Positions 63,301 through 64,000 of a DNA stretch of 64,000 nt are shown here, one piece after another; the stretch's first letter is position 1, and each line of letters opens with the position of its first letter. The stretch covers positions 24,410 through 88,409 of the forward strand of contig NZ_CANMIW010000010.1 of NCBI RefSeq assembly GCF_947498005.1, given 5' to 3'. The translations under genes were made by a program, and so were the position numbers. The notes under the pieces were generated by a model. That model was not told where the DNA came from. It did no database searches and saw only the letters and a list, made by a program, of their open reading frames with translations. Origin of the DNA: an uncultured Winogradskyella sp. Lineage in GTDB: Bacteria > Bacteroidota > Bacteroidia > Flavobacteriales > Flavobacteriaceae.

Positions 63301-64000
63301 GATTAGACCCATCGTTAGTAGAAAGTGTAATTGTTTGCACAGTTCCTGCGCCACTAATAACAGTTCCTGCAATAGGCGATTGTGTAACGGTTAGTGTCGC
63401 ACAATTATCATTAGCTGTAGTTAAGGATGTATAATCAGGAATAGTAAAATCACAGCTTGCATCTAAGTTTTCATTTCTATCAGCCACTGCAGTAAGTGTA
63501 GGCGCAATATTATCAATAAGCGTGACATCAAACGTGGTCGACACCACAGGATTAGATCCATCGTTAGTGAAAAGTGTAATTGTTTGCACAGTTCCTGCGC
63601 CACTGATTACAGTTCCTGCAACAGGCGATTGTGTAACGGTAAGTGTGGCACAATTATCATTAGCTATAGTTAAGGCTGTGTAATCAGGAATAGTAAAATC
63701 ACAACTCGTATCTAAGTTTTCATTTCTATCAACCACTGTAGAAAGTGTAGGTGCAATATTATCAATAAGCGTTACATCAAACATGGTTGACACCACAGGA
63801 TTAGATCCATCGTTAGTAGAAAGTGTAATTGTTTGCACAGTTCCTGCGCCACTAATAACAGTTCCTGCAATTGGCGATTGTGTAACGGTTAGCGTTGCAC
63901 AATTATCATTAGCCGTAGTTAACGTTGTATAATCAGGAATAGTAAAATCACAGCTCGTATCTAAGTTTTCATTTCTATCAGCCACTGCAGTAAGCGAAGG
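57308..64000 (-). CDS. Giant T9SS-exported multi-domain surface protein (5' end outside window)
   Basis: At least 2225 residues of an extracellular protein that enters from beyond 64000. From the N-terminal side it contains: three near-identical 83-residue HYR-like repeats (63997-63251, with the NDNCATLTVTQSPxAGT core), a further HYR-like unit (APTAICKDLTITL), Ig-like modules (62990-62330, FTYTDSNGC and FTYTDSRGC), two carbohydrate-binding-like jellyrolls (62290-61690 and 61280-60650), and a LamG domain (about 59830-59300, FSIESWIKVDN ... WYHIAVTF). The C-terminal T9SS type A sorting domain starts near 57560. Likely an adhesin or glycan-binding surface protein. The true start and full size are unknown. 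Confidence 0.92.
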   Translation of the reverse strand, partial: PSLTAVADRNENLDTSCDFTIPDYTTLTTANDNCATLTVTQSPIAGTVISGAGTVQTITLSTNDGSNPVVSTMFDVTLIDNIAPTLSTVVDRNENLDTSCDFTIPDYTALTIANDNCATLTVTQSPVAGTVISGAGTVQTITLFTNDGSNPVVSTTFDVTLIDNIAPTLTAVADRNENLDASCDFTIPDYTSLTTANDNCATLTVTQSPIAGTVISGAGTVQTITLSTNDGSNPVVSTMFDVTLIDNIAPTAICKDLTITLNASGNASITVNDLNNGSSDACSAVTFNASQLNFDCSDVGTNNVILTVYDLAGNSSVCSSTVTVIDPAENASVSLTVDNNPICSGENSIFTATPTNGGASPIYEWFINGVSFGTSGSNTFAPFTPLNDADEVYVQIQSNLSSCIFPKQSNSITMSVRPLPIVTGASSLCVESTTTLTPSTSGWVSNTAFATVDNSGIVTGVSAGNATFTYTDSNGCSSDITISVNALPVVTSPTAICVSETSTLSPSTGGTWVSNNTTRAAVTSTGIITGIAPGFVTFTYTDSRGCSTTTSPVEILLKPIITSVTASDNPICSGESSILTASVQGAGTNNDVIVNYNFNTGSSFATLDGQEVPGITSNVSHVNMYYRTGAGTPTQGSAYIPEGIAGNSLRQQDNQFGNSGYWRFTLGGANISTYQNFSLYFQTKRATEVGDDKYVSIYYRVNGTGNIVLIDKVLINNTLSATQWEEIIYSIPALADNPNQLEIIIAANDGYRGTDFSQNPDISIDNVQVRASNVPDTFTYSWTGNTGVNAGLPVGADIPSSANSSITVNPETSTQYTVTAHNSNGCTETENITITVNPSPKIVIAAEYCPTDILSTPEDESNMVQLVATDLNDSSPSSTTWEWQTTPVQYGDTIYVNSADFYQVIGTSTNGCTESGTIRVAQELIFNGDFSNAASTTDGDFGPDVIDNLNAIGFDYDEDYTNPYDNGYRYFANPIILDDNHITITTDSGPLNSNFRSVADHTSDTDAQFLAVNGSNATFAAWRQEIEVEPGELYYFSAWGIDLSDPSNASLNPCDLRFRINGTEVGPTLDLVTGNSDWERIYGTWNSGANTTAILEIVNINSAAQGNNFGIDDVSFATLSTFITLTSIAGTDNQTICQNTPIQDITYDVGGGLNAPSITGLPAGLSTTYDGLKFTITGTPTVFGTYTYTLSTTSSCDVKSESGTITIDEAPVVAIQNIVSPICSADGSIAVNATLSGSASSGAWTTSGTGTFSPSANSASATYNFGFGEVGVTTLTFTSNTPLTTCAAATDSKDFTIVESIIADAGTDIDNSLSDCSNTTVILAANNVIGVWSVTSGQPANSYNFSDSSAYNSTFTGESGETYTLQWQAANTTPCSDTSDTMTIIFADCGSSLVFDGTEDYINFDNNYGLENNSFSIESWIKVDNIFGTKTILSKRDSGTLSSGYDLGVFNNRIRFKWNNQVLQVNQPINFNQWYHIAVTFNGVNTYTIYVNGFNVQSTSAGNSPLPNTNKSIIGAMDTSNGNPTHYFDGAIDEVRIWNTALSETQIREMMNQEIEADGPNVKGVEIPLDISGGLQWNNLIGYYQMGTGSQSVVANGYIEDISTTSATQGKLNNMTTIQAETAPIPYVSGSNNVWDNQATWINGSVQQIPNSRVNSHSGAEQTWNIVRTTTDVLATRPTNILSKTTVLGLIVDSNRLSILGDQQIIVDKYLKIDGILDLVDESQLLQPEGSILEPTSTGYLERDQQGSNNGYNYNYWGSPVKTAATTFTLSNILYDGADGTTPVNWITSYDGIASPLSLSTRWLYIFNNGEFEDYTAWNQVSQNAALNVGLGFLMKGSNTASPTQNYTFRGLPNNGTITNFISGGTRSSLVGNPYPSAIDANAFIDDNASALLDGTLIFWEQSPNSTSHNLAQYEGRYSYYNKTGGLPSTIPVEINGQGTASNTPERYVPIAQGFFVNGSSTGGNITFNNGQRIFKTEASGESVFLRSPNSNTNQQSVNGNAIKRLRMSFKTPEGAKRHLLLGFTSDNSATDSIDYGYDGLNSDNFPSDMSFIIEGNKYVIQGVGAFDVAKTYPLDLTLAIQGNIEIQLESLENFNASIDVYIYDALLGTYSRFNENNFQLNLEAGNYTDRFYLVFQEDTLLSTIKEEREKISVKYLLDSDEIFVSTPQSIDVKQLYLINVAGQTVASWNATNITLSHEIRIPVKNISEGTYILKVETESNTLNKKIIIH
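63251..64000 (-). repeat. Three tandem 249-bp repeats coding HYR-like units
   Basis: Units at 63251-63499, 63500-63748 and 63749-63997 are 249 bp long each (83 residues) and differ at only a small number of sites. The unit includes AGGCGCAATATTATCAATAA near its edge. The array continues beyond the window, since the coding sequence does. Near-identity suggests recent duplication or gene conversion. Confidence 0.93.

Noticed and set aside
63251..64000. CRISPR-like array
   Set aside because: The 249-bp repeats are contiguous, coding and without spacers.

Overview
The window is a stretch of core chromosome from a low-GC marine-type member of the Flavobacteriaceae (Bacteroidota). The evidence is direct. 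Three large secreted proteins end in type IX secretion (T9SS) sorting domains. Several gene families are typical of flavobacteria (DUF4835/PorD, DUF5686, DUF3857, DUF6503, DUF1015, YtxJ, split 5'-nucleotidase). Promoters carry the Bacteroidota -7 box TAnnTTTG, genes lack Shine-Dalgarno sequences, and gene order resembles Winogradskyella/Olleya/Lacinutrix-like genomes. I cannot fix the genus.

Layout. 1-2.2 kb: dnaA (cut by the window edge), a hotdog thioesterase and a YigZ/IMPACT protein. 2.4-8.5 kb: a T9SS arylsulfotransferase-like protein, a minus-strand operon (LEA14-like lipoprotein, ribD, HAD phosphatase, EamA transporter), then GNAT acetyltransferase, prmC and a lipoprotein. 9.1-15 kb: ligA, a membrane protein, a membrane class III nucleotide cyclase and a two-gene 5'-nucleotidase. 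15-22.4 kb: a biosynthesis and envelope run (DUF6913, dapA, bamD, rpoZ, coaBC, porD, recN, fabI). 22.6-27.1 kb: a 1510-residue Fn3 protein secreted by T9SS. 27.3-32.7 kb: glycosyltransferase, YbbR-like protein, coaE, a two-component system with a well-formed promoter/operator, and VanZ. 32.7-42.7 kb: mostly minus strand (miaA, a potassium channel with a zinc-ribbon tail, DUF3857, a DEDDh exonuclease/GIY-YIG fusion, YggS, DUF1015, hbd, a Gfo/Idh oxidoreductase), then pcm. 42.8-50.4 kb: small secreted proteins, a DUF5686 outer-membrane protein, smpB, a lipoprotein, a histidine phosphatase, deoD and deoC. 50.7-57.2 kb: mqo, acyltransferase 3, clpB, ytxJ and a two-helix membrane protein. 57.3-64 kb: the C-terminal 2.2 thousand residues of a giant T9SS protein whose upstream part consists of near-identical 249-bp repeats running out of the window.

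How it fits together. Most genes are housekeeping: replication and repair (dnaA, ligA, recN), cofactors (ribD, coaBC, coaE), lysine/peptidoglycan precursor (dapA), fatty acids (fabI), translation (prmC, miaA, smpB), outer-membrane assembly (bamD), T9SS (porD and its cargo), nucleoside salvage (deoC-deoD, 5'-nucleotidase) and proteostasis (clpB, pcm). No tRNA, rRNA, CRISPR array, insertion sequence, prophage or defence island was seen.

The most unusual observations are: a DEDDh exonuclease/GIY-YIG gene whose full reading frame has no ATG/GTG/TTG start that keeps the first catalytic motif; a REP-like palindrome read in frame inside prmC; a two-component operon whose -7 box lies 4 bp from the ATG and which carries an operator-like repeat; a voltage-gated-type channel fused to a zinc ribbon; inverted REP pairs around hbd; and the tandem repeats in the giant T9SS protein. 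I found no convincing new multi-gene system.
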